This document shows, one piece after another, positions 1 through 8,754 of a stretch of DNA of 64,000 bases. Position numbers and translations under genes: made by a program. Source of the DNA: UBA6168 sp965222975 (lineage in GTDB: Bacteria; Bacteroidota; Bacteroidia; Chitinophagales; Saprospiraceae); contig CBDCVJ010000055.1 in the NCBI GenBank assembly GCA_965222975.1, forward strand, positions 248,001 to 312,000. Reading direction: 5' to 3'. The notes under the pieces were generated by a model. It was not told the DNA's origin. It saw only the letters and a program-made list of their open reading frames with translations, and ran no database searches. Within the stretch, counting starts at the first letter, position 1, and every line of letters starts with the position of its first letter.

Positions 1-3000
1 CGTCGCTGTCCTGGAAAGTGCCAGCACAACTGCAATCAGGCTGTATCTCGTCGTTGATCGTGCAAACGTCGTTGTCATCGCAGGAGGCGCCGGGGTCCGG
101 GGCGCCGGGGCATACGTCAAGGGCATCGCACACGCCGTCACCGTCACTGTCCTGGAAAGTGCCAGCACAACTGCAATCGTTCTGGACCTCGTCGTTGATC
201 GTGCAGACGTCGTTGTCGTCGCACGGGTCGCCGAAGTTCTTCTGAATCGCAGGACAGTCCGGCACCGCACACGTACAGTCGGCCAGTATGATTTCGCCGG
301 AGGTGTTCGGGTCACCGTCATCGCAGGGCGTGCCAGGCTCCGGCCCGCCGGGGCATACGTCAAGGGCATCGCACACGCCGTCGCCGTCGCTGTCCTGGAA
401 CGTGCCGGCACAACTGCAGTCGTTCTGAACCTCGTCGTTGGTGGTGCAGACGTCGTTGTCGTCGCAGGGGTCGCCGTAGTTCTTCTGGATCGCAGGGCAG
501 TCGTAGGTTGCAAGGTCGTAGGTAACGCACAGGGTCGCCGCATCGCCGGAAGAACCGTTGTAGGATTCCGCTGTCCGCTTGCCCGTACCCGTCATGATGA
601 TGGCTATGGCACTGTTGGAATTGAAGTTGTTCCTATCGACAATTTCTTGAATAACGGAAGCAATGTTGGGCGTCAGCTGATCAGGGCCACTGTCACCGAC
701 CCCCGTCCATGATAGGGGCGACCAAGAAACCGACGCTGTCGTGAGTGCTCGATTGGATAAATTGTTATTGCTGCTGGAAAAAGCGATTGCATCGTCGCTG
801 TCCTCCCCATAAATATCCAAATCACATGGATTCACCCCGGTTGTTTCATCAACGGTAAACTGGATATCCGCCGAGAGGATGTTGGCCCCTTGTGGGATAT
901 TATGGCCAAGAAAGCGCATACCAACAGTCTGACTACCACCATCATCAACCAACTCAAGGTCAGAACTATATAGGTCAACACTTCCTGAAGAGTCCTCCTC
1001 TGCATCATCTTTACTGGCACCTATCTGCACACAGACCGTAGTACCTGAAACCCCGCCTCCGCACGAGCAATCCGCCTGGATCGTTTCGCCCGAAGTATTG
1101 GGGTCACCATCGTCGCAGGGCGTGCCAGGCTCCGGCCCGCCGGGACAGACATCAAGGGCATCGCACACACCATCACCGTCGCTGTCCTGGAACGTGCCAG
1201 CACAACTGCAGTCAGGCTGTATCTCGTCGTTGATCGTGCAGACGTCGTTGTCGTCGCAGGAGGCGCCGGGGTCCGGGGCGCCGGGGCACACGTCAAGGGC
1301 GTCGCACACGCCGTCGCCGTCGCTGTCCTGGAACGTGCCAGCACAACTGCAATCGTTCTGGACCTCGTCGTTGATCGTGCAGACGTCGTTGTCGTCGCAC
1401 GGGTCGCCGAAGTTCTTCTGGATCGCAGGACAGTCAGGCACCGCACAGGTACAGTCGGCCAATATGATCTCCCCTGAGGTGTTCGGGTCGCCGTCATCGC
1501 AGGGCGTGCCAGGCTCCGGCCCGCCGGGGCATACGTCAAGAGCGTCGCAGACACCGTCGCCGTCGCTGTCCTGGAACGTGCCAGCACAGCTACAGTCGTT
1601 CTGGACCTCGTCGTTGGTGGTGCAGACGTCGTTGTCGTCGCAGGGGTCGCCGAAGTTCTTCTGGATGGCTGGGCAGTCATAGGTGGCAAGGTCGTAGGTA
1701 ACGCACAGGGTCGCCGCATCGCCGGAAGAACCGTTGTAGGATTCCGCTGTCCGCTTGCCCGTACCCGTCATGATGATGGCTATGGCACTGCTGGAAGTGT
1801 AGTTCGGTCTGTCCACGATCTCCTGTACCACAGGGGCTATATTGGGCGTTAACTGATCTGGACCACTGTCCCCGACACCAGTCCAGGATGGGGGCAACCA
1901 AGAGACCAATGCCGTGGTGAAAGGACGGTTGGTAATATTGAAGGAGCTGTTAGAAAAGGTGACGGCATCGTCGCTGTCTTCCCCATAGATATCCAAATTA
2001 CAAGGATTAATATTATTCGTTTCATCAACGGTAAACTGGATATCCGCCGAGAGGATGTTGGCCCCTTGTGGGATATTATGGCCAAGAAAGCGCATACCAA
2101 CAGTTTGATCTCCGCCACCGTCCTCGACCAGTTCGAGGTCTGAACTTGACAAACTAACACTCCCGCTTGGGCGTTCTTCTGCATCATCGGTGCCAGCACC
2201 GACTTGGACACAGACTGTTGTACCTGAAACCCCGCCTCCGCACGAGCAATCTGCCTGGATCGTTTCGCCAGAGGTGTTGGGGTCGCCGTCGTCGCAGGGC
2301 GTACCAGGCTCTGGCCCGCCGGGACAGACATCAAGGGCATCGCACACACCATCCCCGTCGCTGTCCTGGAACGTGCCAGCACAACTGCAGTCAGGCTGTA
2401 TCTCGTCGTTGATCGTGCAGACGTCGTTGTCATCGCATGAGGCGCCGGGGTCCGGGGCGCCGGGGCAAACGTCAAGGGCGTCGCACACGCCGTCACCGTC
2501 ACTGTCCTGGAAAGTGCCAGCACAACTGCAATCGTTCTGGACCTCGTCGTTGATCGTGCAGACGTCGTTGTCGTCGCAAGGATCACCGAAGTTCTTCTGA
2601 ATGGCAGGGCAATCGGGCACCGCACAGCTACAGTCGGCCAATATGATCTCGCCGGAGGTGTTCGGGTCGCCGTCATCGCAGGGCGTGCCAGGCTCCGGCC
2701 CGCCGGGGCACACGTCAAGGGCATCGCAGACACCGTCGCCGTCGCTGTCCTGGAACGTGCCGGCACAACTACAGTCGTTCTGGATCTCGTCGTTGGTGGT
2801 GCAGACGTCGTTGTCGTCGCAGGGGTCGCCGTAGTTCTTCTGGATCGCAGGGCAGTCGTAGGTTGCAAGGTCGTAGGTAACGCACAGGGTCGCCGCATCG
2901 CCGGAAGAACCGTTGTAGGATTCCGCTGTCCGCTTGCCCGTACCCGTCATGATGATGGCTATGGCACTGTTGGAATTGAAGTTGTTCCTATCGACAATTT

Positions 3001-4575
3001 CTTGAATAACGGAAGCAATGTTGGGCGTCAGCTGATCAGGGCCACTGTCCCCCACGCCGGTCCACAACGGTGGCGACCAAGAAACAGATGCACTGGTGAG
3101 CGTTCTGTTGCTTACGTCGAAATCAACATTTGTAAAAGAGGTCGCATCATCGCTATCTTCTCCATAAATATCCAAATCACATGGATTCACCCCGGTTGTT
3201 TCATCAACGGTAAACTGGATATCCGCTGCAAGAATATTGGCTCCTTGCGGGATATTGAGCCCTACGAACCGCATACCAACAGTCTGGTCATCACCCTTAT
3301 TATTTATCAACTCTAAATCAGAACTATACAGGTCAACGTTTCCAGAAGAGTCTTCTTCAGCATCATCTGAACTGGTATTAACCTGCACACAGATCGTAGT
3401 ACCCGAAACACCTCCCCCACAGGAACAGTCGGGCTGGATCGTTTCACCAGAAGTGTTCGGATCGCCATCATCGCAGGGCGTACCAGGCTCCGGCCCGCCG
3501 GGACAGACATCAAGGGCATCGCACACGCCATCACCGTCGCTGTCTTGGAAAGTACCTGCACAGCTACAGTCGGGCTGTATTTCGTCGTTGATGGTGCAAA
3601 CATCATTGTCATCGCAGGAGGCTCCTGGATCAGGGGCACCAGGACAGACATCAAGGGCGTCACAGACGCCGTCGCCGTCACTATCCTGAAAAGTACCGGC
3701 ACAGCTGCAATCGTTCTGGATCTCATCATTGATGGTACACACATCGTTGTCGTCGCAAGGGAAGCCGAAATTGGCATTCTCTGAAGGGCAATCGGGAACT
3801 GCACAAGTACAGTCCGTCAAGATGACTTCCCCAGACGTATTGGGGTCACCGTCATCACAGGCCGTACCCGGCTCTGGCCCACCAGGACAGACATCAAGAG
3901 CATCGCATGTGCCATCTCCATCACTATCTTGGAACGTACCGGCACAGCTGCAATCGTTTTGTATCTCATCATTGATAGTACATATGTCGTTGTCGTCGCA
4001 AGGGTCGCCATAGTTCTTCTGGATGGCTGGGCAGTCATAGGTAACGAGACCATAGCTAACGCACAGTTTAGGTGCAGATGTAGCTTCCCCATTATAAGAC
4101 TCTGCTATCCTTGTACCAACACCATCAATAATGATGGCAATCGCACTGTTAGTAGAAAAATTGGGTCTGTCAACAATTTCTTGAATAACTGACGATATGT
4201 CAACGGTTTTTTGTGCAGCTCCGTTGTCCCCTACTGCCAACCAATCCGGGGGCGACCAAGTGACGGATGCAGTTGTAAGTGGTCGGTTGCTAACGTCATT
4301 AGTAGAAGATGAAAAGGTCACAGCATCGTCGCTGTCCTCCCCATAAATGGTAAGATCGAAAGGGTTGACATTTACCACTTCATCTACTGTGAACTGAATA
4401 GCTGCACTCACTATATTGGCTCCCTGTGGAATATCAAGATTGTCAAATCGCAAGCCTATAATTTGACTGGTAGTGCCATCAACTCCCAATTCAAGGTCGG
4501 AACTCGACAAGTTTACATTGCCGCTGGAATGTTCTTCGGCATCATCACTGCCCGTACTGACCATAGAACAAACCT
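1..4575 (-). repeat. Tandem 1.18-kb intragenic modules, at least four copies
   Basis: The same block recurs with a period of about 1180 bp. The conserved landmark encoding CPAIQKNYGDPCDD or a close variant lies near 480, 1660, 2840 and 4020. DNRLRE-like halves lie at about 4570-4040, 3395-2850, 2220-1680 and 1045-500, with Cys/Asp-rich linkers between them. Copies are nearly identical at the DNA level over long stretches, for example 828-930 against 2010-2104. The copy nearest the N terminus is visibly more AT-rich and more diverged. This pattern suggests recent duplication or gene conversion among the distal copies. Long antisense frames in this stretch are a by-product of its composition. 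Confidence 0.9.
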
Positions 4576-6163
4576 CAATTTCTCCAACAAAAATAGAAAC
4601 AGGAGCGGATGTTGTTGAATTGTCATCATTATCCTTGGCCACTGCTGTAAGGGTATATCCTTGATTAGATGATGGAATGGTCCAGTCCACAGAATAAGGA
4701 GCAGTACTGTCAATTCCGACTGAAAAGCCATCCACTTTAAAATTTACGAAATCTATCGTTCCATCTGAATCTGAAGCATTAGCATCAATTGTAATTGTTT
4801 GTGGCTGCCCATAATAAGTTCCATCTGCAGGCGAGGTAATACTGACTGTGGGCGGGCTTCCGACTACGCCTATTTTTTGGATGGTAAAATAATCGTCTAC
4901 GTTGCCATTGTCATCAACGAAAACAACATCCATCTGATCATCCGTCACTTCGATATAAGTAGAACCCAATTCCTGATCGCTGTAATAATCAACCGCATGT
5001 CCTATGTTTTCGGGGTCTGCCCTTCCTGCGGAACCTGTGACCACATAAACAGTCCCATCTCCTGCATTTGGGCCATTTGTCGCCTTGGTATAGGCCCCAT
5101 CTCCATCAACCCTTCCATCCCCACCATCAATGACCATTGTAGCGGGATCAAATGTATTGGAATAACCATAATGCCCTTCAATGAGCCAAGAACGATGGTA
5201 ATTATGGGCATTGCCAGTCAATACCAGATCAACTCCGCCACTTTCAAGAATGGGGAGTACATTTTCGCGCATCTCTATACATTCCGTTTTGGTATCAGAC
5301 ATTTCATTTTCCAAACCTGCATAAGGAGGGTTATGGAAGATGACTATGGTCCAATCCAATGTATTGACATTCAAGTCATTCTGTAGCCAGGTTAGCATAG
5401 CCGACCCAGGCGAACGGTCCGATTCTTCTGCATCAAGGGAAATAACATGGATATTGCCATAATCAAAAGAATAATAAGATTCTGTTCCAGAGGGATCGCC
5501 TCCTGCTTCAGCATTGGTAGGGTGGTTAAAAATATCCCAATAGGGAGAATTGGCACCTGCTGTCTCAATATCATGGTTGCCGGGGCAAGACCACACGACC
5601 GTATTGATGAGTATATCCTCATACATGTTCTCGAACCAAGCCAATTGGTATTCTGAATCTAAGCCATCGTCGTAGGCATTATCCCCAAGAGCAAGGATCA
5701 TGTCCGTATGGTCAGTACCAATATAATTGTAATAGCCATCCCGGACATTCCGCTGGTTAGTGTTTTTTCTGCCTGCATCCCCTAACACCCATATTCTGAT
5801 GGTCGGGGTCGAACCCACAGAAGGCGAGGTAATAAAATAATGAAGGCTGTCGCCTCCAGCTATTTGCCCACCATTGTCTCCTACGGCATAATAGTAGGTG
5901 GTATTTGCACTAAGCCCCGTTATCTCTATCTCGTGATCAGTACGGCTTCCACTTACCGTTATGGTAGAGTTCAGGTTTTGATGGGTCAACCCGTACCAAA
6001 CCTTGCTGTTGGTAGCAGTAGAGGTCCGCCACTTTACAATGATGCTGTTGGGAGTGCTCAATTGTAGGTAAGGGCCTCTGGTTACAGTTTGGGCAGTGTT
6101 TTCTGTATTGAATACAAAAAGCAATAGGAAAGTGAACAGGGAGTATAAATTGTGATTTTTCAT
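1..6163 (-). CDS. Giant secreted purple-acid-phosphatase-like metallophosphoesterase with repeated DNRLRE-like/TSP3-like modules (3' end outside window)
   Basis: A single open frame runs from an ATG at 6163 to the left edge (at least 2054 codons, no stop; the frame was checked at several points). Residues 1-25 form a signal peptide. Residues about 25-115 resemble the Fn3-like N domain of purple acid phosphatases, followed by a metallophosphoesterase domain to about residue 385. Visible metal-site motifs are LGDAG, LGDNAYDDG, CPGNHDIE and IFHNPPY. The usual GHxH motif reads GNAHNYH. An Ig-like domain (about 425-515) leads into at least four repeats of about 393 residues. Each repeat pairs a DNRLRE-like beta domain (DDAEE start, IPQGANI) with a Cys- and Asp-rich linker containing DSDGDGVCDALDVCPG units, like calcium-binding thrombospondin type 3 repeats. 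It is probably a T9SS surface protein, but the C-terminal sorting domain would lie off the window. Substrate is unknown. Confidence 0.85.
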   Translation of the reverse strand, partial: MKNHNLYSLFTFLLLFVFNTENTAQTVTRGPYLQLSTPNSIIVKWRTSTATNSKVWYGLTHQNLNSTITVSGSRTDHEIEITGLSANTTYYYAVGDNGGQIAGGDSLHYFITSPSVGSTPTIRIWVLGDAGRKNTNQRNVRDGYYNYIGTDHTDMILALGDNAYDDGLDSEYQLAWFENMYEDILINTVVWSCPGNHDIETAGANSPYWDIFNHPTNAEAGGDPSGTESYYSFDYGNIHVISLDAEESDRSPGSAMLTWLQNDLNVNTLDWTIVIFHNPPYAGLENEMSDTKTECIEMRENVLPILESGGVDLVLTGNAHNYHRSWLIEGHYGYSNTFDPATMVIDGGDGRVDGDGAYTKATNGPNAGDGTVYVVTGSAGRADPENIGHAVDYYSDQELGSTYIEVTDDQMDVVFVDDNGNVDDYFTIQKIGVVGSPPTVSITSPADGTYYGQPQTITIDANASDSDGTIDFVNFKVDGFSVGIDSTAPYSVDWTIPSSNQGYTLTAVAKDNDDNSTTSAPVSIFVGEIEVCSMVSTGSDDAEEHSSGNVNLSSSDLELGVDGTTSQIIGLRFDNLDIPQGANIVSAAIQFTVDEVVNVNPFDLTIYGEDSDDAVTFSSSTNDVSNRPLTTASVTWSPPDWLAVGDNGAAQKTVDISSVIQEIVDRPNFSTNSAIAIIIDGVGTRIAESYNGEATSAPKLCVSYGLVTYDCPAIQKNYGDPCDDNDICTINDEIQNDCSCAGTFQDSDGDGTCDALDVCPGGPEPGTACDDGDPNTSGEVILTDCTCAVPDCPSENANFGFPCDDNDVCTINDEIQNDCSCAGTFQDSDGDGVCDALDVCPGAPDPGASCDDNDVCTINDEIQPDCSCAGTFQDSDGDGVCDALDVCPGGPEPGTPCDDGDPNTSGETIQPDCSCGGGVSGTTICVQVNTSSDDAEEDSSGNVDLYSSDLELINNKGDDQTVGMRFVGLNIPQGANILAADIQFTVDETTGVNPCDLDIYGEDSDDATSFTNVDFDVSNRTLTSASVSWSPPLWTGVGDSGPDQLTPNIASVIQEIVDRNNFNSNSAIAIIMTGTGKRTAESYNGSSGDAATLCVTYDLATYDCPAIQKNYGDPCDDNDVCTTNDEIQNDCSCAGTFQDSDGDGVCDALDVCPGGPEPGTPCDDGDPNTSGEIILADCSCAVPDCPAIQKNFGDPCDDNDVCTINDEVQNDCSCAGTFQDSDGDGVCDALDVCPGAPDPGASCDDNDVCTINDEIQPDCSCAGTFQDSDGDGVCDALDVCPGGPEPGTPCDDGDPNTSGETIQADCSCGGGVSGTTVCVQVGAGTDDAEERPSGSVSLSSSDLELVEDGGGDQTVGMRFLGHNIPQGANILSADIQFTVDETNNINPCNLDIYGEDSDDAVTFSNSSFNITNRPFTTALVSWLPPSWTGVGDSGPDQLTPNIAPVVQEIVDRPNYTSSSAIAIIMTGTGKRTAESYNGSSGDAATLCVTYDLATYDCPAIQKNFGDPCDDNDVCTTNDEVQNDCSCAGTFQDSDGDGVCDALDVCPGGPEPGTPCDDGDPNTSGEIILADCTCAVPDCPAIQKNFGDPCDDNDVCTINDEVQNDCSCAGTFQDSDGDGVCDALDVCPGAPDPGASCDDNDVCTINDEIQPDCSCAGTFQDSDGDGVCDALDVCPGGPEPGTPCDDGDPNTSGETIQADCSCGGGVSGTTVCVQIGASKDDAEEDSSGSVDLYSSDLELVDDGGSQTVGMRFLGHNIPQGANILSADIQFTVDETTGVNPCDLDIYGEDSDDAIAFSSSNNNLSNRALTTASVSWSPLSWTGVGDSGPDQLTPNIASVIQEIVDRNNFNSNSAIAIIMTGTGKRTAESYNGSSGDAATLCVTYDLATYDCPAIQKNYGDPCDDNDVCTTNDEVQNDCSCAGTFQDSDGDGVCDALDVCPGGPEPGTPCDDGDPNTSGEIILADCTCAVPDCPAIQKNFGDPCDDNDVCTINDEVQNDCSCAGTFQDSDGDGVCDALDVCPGAPDPGASCDDNDVCTINDEIQPDCSCAGTFQDSD

Positions 6164-6181
6164 TCTAAAACGTTTTAGAAT
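6162..6181. promoter_or_regulatory. Perfect 20-bp palindrome overlapping the start codon of the giant phosphoesterase
   Basis: The 20 bases read the same on both strands and have the centre AAAACGTTTT. Two bases of the ATG at 6163-6161 lie inside the palindrome. A LacI-type operator often has a central CG flanked by A and T runs, so this could be an operator. It could equally form an mRNA hairpin that hides the start codon. The function is inferred; only the symmetry is seen. Confidence 0.45.
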
Positions 6182-6849
6182 CCTCGTAATTTGATGTCAG
6201 ATTTGAATACCAAATCGTATAAAGGTTTTATGTTTTTAAAGCTTAAAAATCAGGATGTTAACTTACGAGCTTATCGCTCTAAAAGTTTAAAACTGTTGGA
6301 AGGATTCGTTCATGAAATATATTCGTCCTTACCAAAAAATATGAGTGAAGTAAGATGTCAGTAACCGCTTGTCTGTTGCAGGAGTACATTTCAAATTATC
6401 CGTCGGTACTTCCAGCACTTTTATTATTTCAAAGCGACATTTGAAACATGCCCAGTTACAAGGAGTTGGGTTGTTTAATGAGCAGTCTTCGGGAAGTTTG
6501 AGCAGTCTTCAGAAAGTATGAATCTATCCAATGGTAGGTATCCAGAATAAAAAAGCTGGAAAGAAGGAGAACAAACATCTGATATAACATTTGAGACCAG
6601 AAATGGGAGAGACCTGACCTTCGCCTGCCATTTAAAGTGGTAAATGTACTCTATTTTTTAACATCTTTAAAAAGTGGGAAGGAAAAATTGAAAAACCCCA
6701 CCTAAATTTAGGGCTAAACGAGAAATCAAACCTTCAGCATCGGTGTGCCTTATGCAAAGGATTCTTAGTTTTACTTGTGATCAAAAATGTGTTCATGAAT
6801 AAATTTGGCAAATACATCGAATCAAAAATGGACAGAAAAATAAAGCATT
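6182..6849. other. Gene-free intergenic region (about 670 bp)
   Basis: No convincing coding sequence was found on either strand. The stretch contains a short direct repeat, GAGCAGTCTTC, at 6480 and 6500. It separates the divergently transcribed phosphoesterase and SRPBCC genes and must hold both promoters. No clear TAnnTTTG box was identified. Confidence 0.5.
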
Positions 6850-7296
6850 ATGAAATTCAATTGCTACGTAGAAATCAACCAACCCATCGAAAAAGTTATT
6901 GAACTCTTTGACAACCCTGACAACATGAAACATTGGCAAGACGGCTTCGTCGGCTTTGAACACTTGAGTGGGAAAGCTGGCAAGGTGGGCGCCAAGTCAA
7001 GGATCACTTATACTTTTGGTAAGAAAGGTAAAACAATGGAACTTATCGAAACCATTAAAGTGAGGAACCTACCCTATGAATTCAGTGGGACTTACGAGCA
7101 CAAGCATATGACCAATAACATGATCAACCGCTTTAAATCATTAGGACCTGACAAAACCCGCTGGGACGCTGAATTGGAATACACAAAACTAAATGGGTTT
7201 ATGATAAAAATAATGGCCTTCCTGATGCCTGGAATGTTTAAAAAACAGACACAGAAATGGTTAGATCAGTTTAAAGCGTTTGCAGAAAAACAGTAG
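6850..7296 (+). CDS. SRPBCC (START/polyketide-cyclase fold) family protein
   Basis: This 148-residue protein has the features of a small SRPBCC lipid- or ligand-binding protein. It opens with a beta strand and the helix-grip start IEKVIELFDNPDNMKHWQDG, has central antiparallel strands, and ends in a long C-terminal helix (about 118-146). No signal peptide is visible, so it is probably cytoplasmic. It is not tightly linked to a partner; thiL follows after an intergenic element. The ligand cannot be told from sequence. Confidence 0.75.
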   Translation: MKFNCYVEINQPIEKVIELFDNPDNMKHWQDGFVGFEHLSGKAGKVGAKSRITYTFGKKGKTMELIETIKVRNLPYEFSGTYEHKHMTNNMINRFKSLGPDKTRWDAELEYTKLNGFMIKIMAFLMPGMFKKQTQKWLDQFKAFAEKQ

Positions 7297-7327
7297 GTTA
7301 TTGAGGTATTCGGAATTAATATCCAAT

Positions 7328-7463
7328 GGCGTTGTTGCATGAACATATATTATTTCGTTTTTCATTTTTTCGCCAAATTTTTCTCACGTAAAAGCTGTTT
7401 TGAAAAATTTAGATGATCTAACAAGGCCTATTGCCAAAGGAAAAATGTTCATGCAACAACGCC
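7328..7463. mobile_element. 136-bp MITE-like element with 19-bp perfect terminal inverted repeats and 9-bp direct repeats
   Basis: The ends read GGCGTTGTTGCATGAACAT at 7328-7346 and its exact reverse complement at 7445-7463. The sequence ATATCCAAT flanks both ends (7319-7327 and 7464-7472) as a candidate target-site duplication. The interior is AT-rich and non-coding. The TIR start GGC-TTGTTG-AT-AA and the 9-bp duplication recall the IS903 group of the IS5 family. On that basis it could be a non-autonomous derivative, but the family assignment is an inference. Confidence 0.75.
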
Positions 7464-7505
7464 ATATCCAATTATAAACACCTAATATCCAACACCTCAA
7501 TACCC

Positions 7506-7513
7506 TATCTTTG
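7506..7513 (+). promoter_or_regulatory. Bacteroidota-type -7 box of thiL
   Basis: TATCTTTG matches the TAnnTTTG -7 consensus. It ends 14 nt before the thiL ATG, leaving a very short leader. No clear -33 TTG element was seen. The MITE ends about 40 bp upstream. Confidence 0.5.
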
Positions 7514-7527
7514 CCGAAATTTTTTTC

Positions 7528-8565
7528 ATGCAAAACACAGAACAAAAACGGACAGAAATCAGCCAATATGGGGAGTTCGGGCTAATCGAACATTTGACCA
7601 AAGACTTTGCTATAAAACACCCGACCACCCTCAAAGGTATTGGTGACGATGCCGCTGTTATTGGCAAAAGCGACCCCCTCATGGTCGTCTCCACCGACCT
7701 GCTGGTGGAGGGCATCCATTTCGACCTAATGTACTTCCCCCTGAAGCATCTGGGCTATAAATCGGTCGTCGTCAACCTCTCGGATATCTATGCTATGAAT
7801 GCCATACCAAAGCAGATTACTGTATCTATTGCCATTTCCAACCGCTTCAGCGTGGAAGGACTGGAAGAGCTTTATGCTGGCATCAAAGCCGCCTGCGATT
7901 ATTATAATGTAGACCTTGTAGGCGGCGATACAACTTCTTCTCAAAAAGGGCTGATCATCTCTGTGACAGCAATCGGAGAAGGTGAAAAAGACAAACTGAC
8001 CTACCGCAGCGGTGCCAAGCCGGGCGACCTGATCTGCATGACAGGAGATGTGGGGGCAGCTTATCTCGGCCTACAGATCATGGAGCGGGAAAAGCAACTC
8101 TACCTTTCCAGTCCTGGCATCCAACCCGACCTGGAAGAAGCGAAGTACCTTGTTGGGAGGCAACTGAAACCGGAGGCCCGCAAGGATATGATCGAAATAT
8201 TTGAAAAGGCAAAGCTTGTTCCTACCGCTATGATTGACGTGTCCGATGGTGTTTCTTCCGACCTCATGCACATCTGCAAACAATCAGGCGTCGGGGCTTT
8301 CATTGAAGAAACAGGTGTCCCTATCCATGAAGAGTCAAAATTGATGGCTCTGAAGTTCAACCTTGACCCAATAATGTGCGGTCTCAACGGCGGAGAGGAC
8401 TATGAACTGCTTTTCACCGTAGACCCAAAGGATTTGGAAAAGACGAAAATATTGCCCGATATTTTCATCATGGGCGAAATAACAGAAAAAAGCGAGGGCT
8501 TGAAATTCCACACCAATGGCGGGCGTATTGTTGATTTGGAGGCGCAGGGGTGGGTGCATTTTTGA
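7528..8565 (+). CDS. thiL: Thiamine-monophosphate kinase
   Basis: ThiL phosphorylates thiamine monophosphate to thiamine diphosphate with ATP. The 345-residue protein is a usual length for the family. The N terminus has GEFGLIEHLTKDF, then the Mg/ATP motif GIGDDAAVIG. Next come STDLLVEGIHFD, the NLSDIYAMNA loop and VGGDTTSS, and later MIDVSDGVSSDLMHI and NGGEDYELLF. No other thiamine gene is adjacent. The stop codon (8563-8565) touches an octamer tandem repeat. Confidence 0.95.
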   Translation: MQNTEQKRTEISQYGEFGLIEHLTKDFAIKHPTTLKGIGDDAAVIGKSDPLMVVSTDLLVEGIHFDLMYFPLKHLGYKSVVVNLSDIYAMNAIPKQITVSIAISNRFSVEGLEELYAGIKAACDYYNVDLVGGDTTSSQKGLIISVTAIGEGEKDKLTYRSGAKPGDLICMTGDVGAAYLGLQIMEREKQLYLSSPGIQPDLEEAKYLVGRQLKPEARKDMIEIFEKAKLVPTAMIDVSDGVSSDLMHICKQSGVGAFIEETGVPIHEESKLMALKFNLDPIMCGLNGGEDYELLFTVDPKDLEKTKILPDIFIMGEITEKSEGLKFHTNGGRIVDLEAQGWVHF

Positions 8566-8711
8566 GGAATTGGGGAATTGGGGAATTGGGGAATTGGGGA
8601 ATTGGGGAATTGGGGAATTGGGGAATTGGGGAATTGGGGAATTGGGGAATTGGGGAATTGGGGAATTGGGGAATTGGGGAATTGGGGAATTGGGGAATTG
8701 GGGAATTGGGG
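8566..8711. repeat. Octamer tandem repeat, about 18 units of GGAATTGG
   Basis: Starting right after the thiL stop codon, the unit GGAATTGG is repeated 18 times without a mismatch and ends in a partial GG. All frames are open, which produces spurious ORFs rich in GELGNWGI. Because the array ends 44 bp before the next start codon, a change in copy number would alter the leader or promoter spacing of the phosphoesterase gene. Confidence 0.97.
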
Positions 8712-8754
8712 AAAATATTTTTTTTACCAATTCAGGGCAACTTATTTATAAAAA

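Noticed and set aside
1021..2898. Long ORFs inside the repeats on both strands, such as 1098-1682 plus and 1849-2898 minus
   Set aside because: They are out-of-frame readings of the GC-rich repeat. The frame carrying the DNRLRE/TSP3-like motifs is continuous from 6163 to the edge, and the others give low-complexity peptides rich in S, P, R and T.
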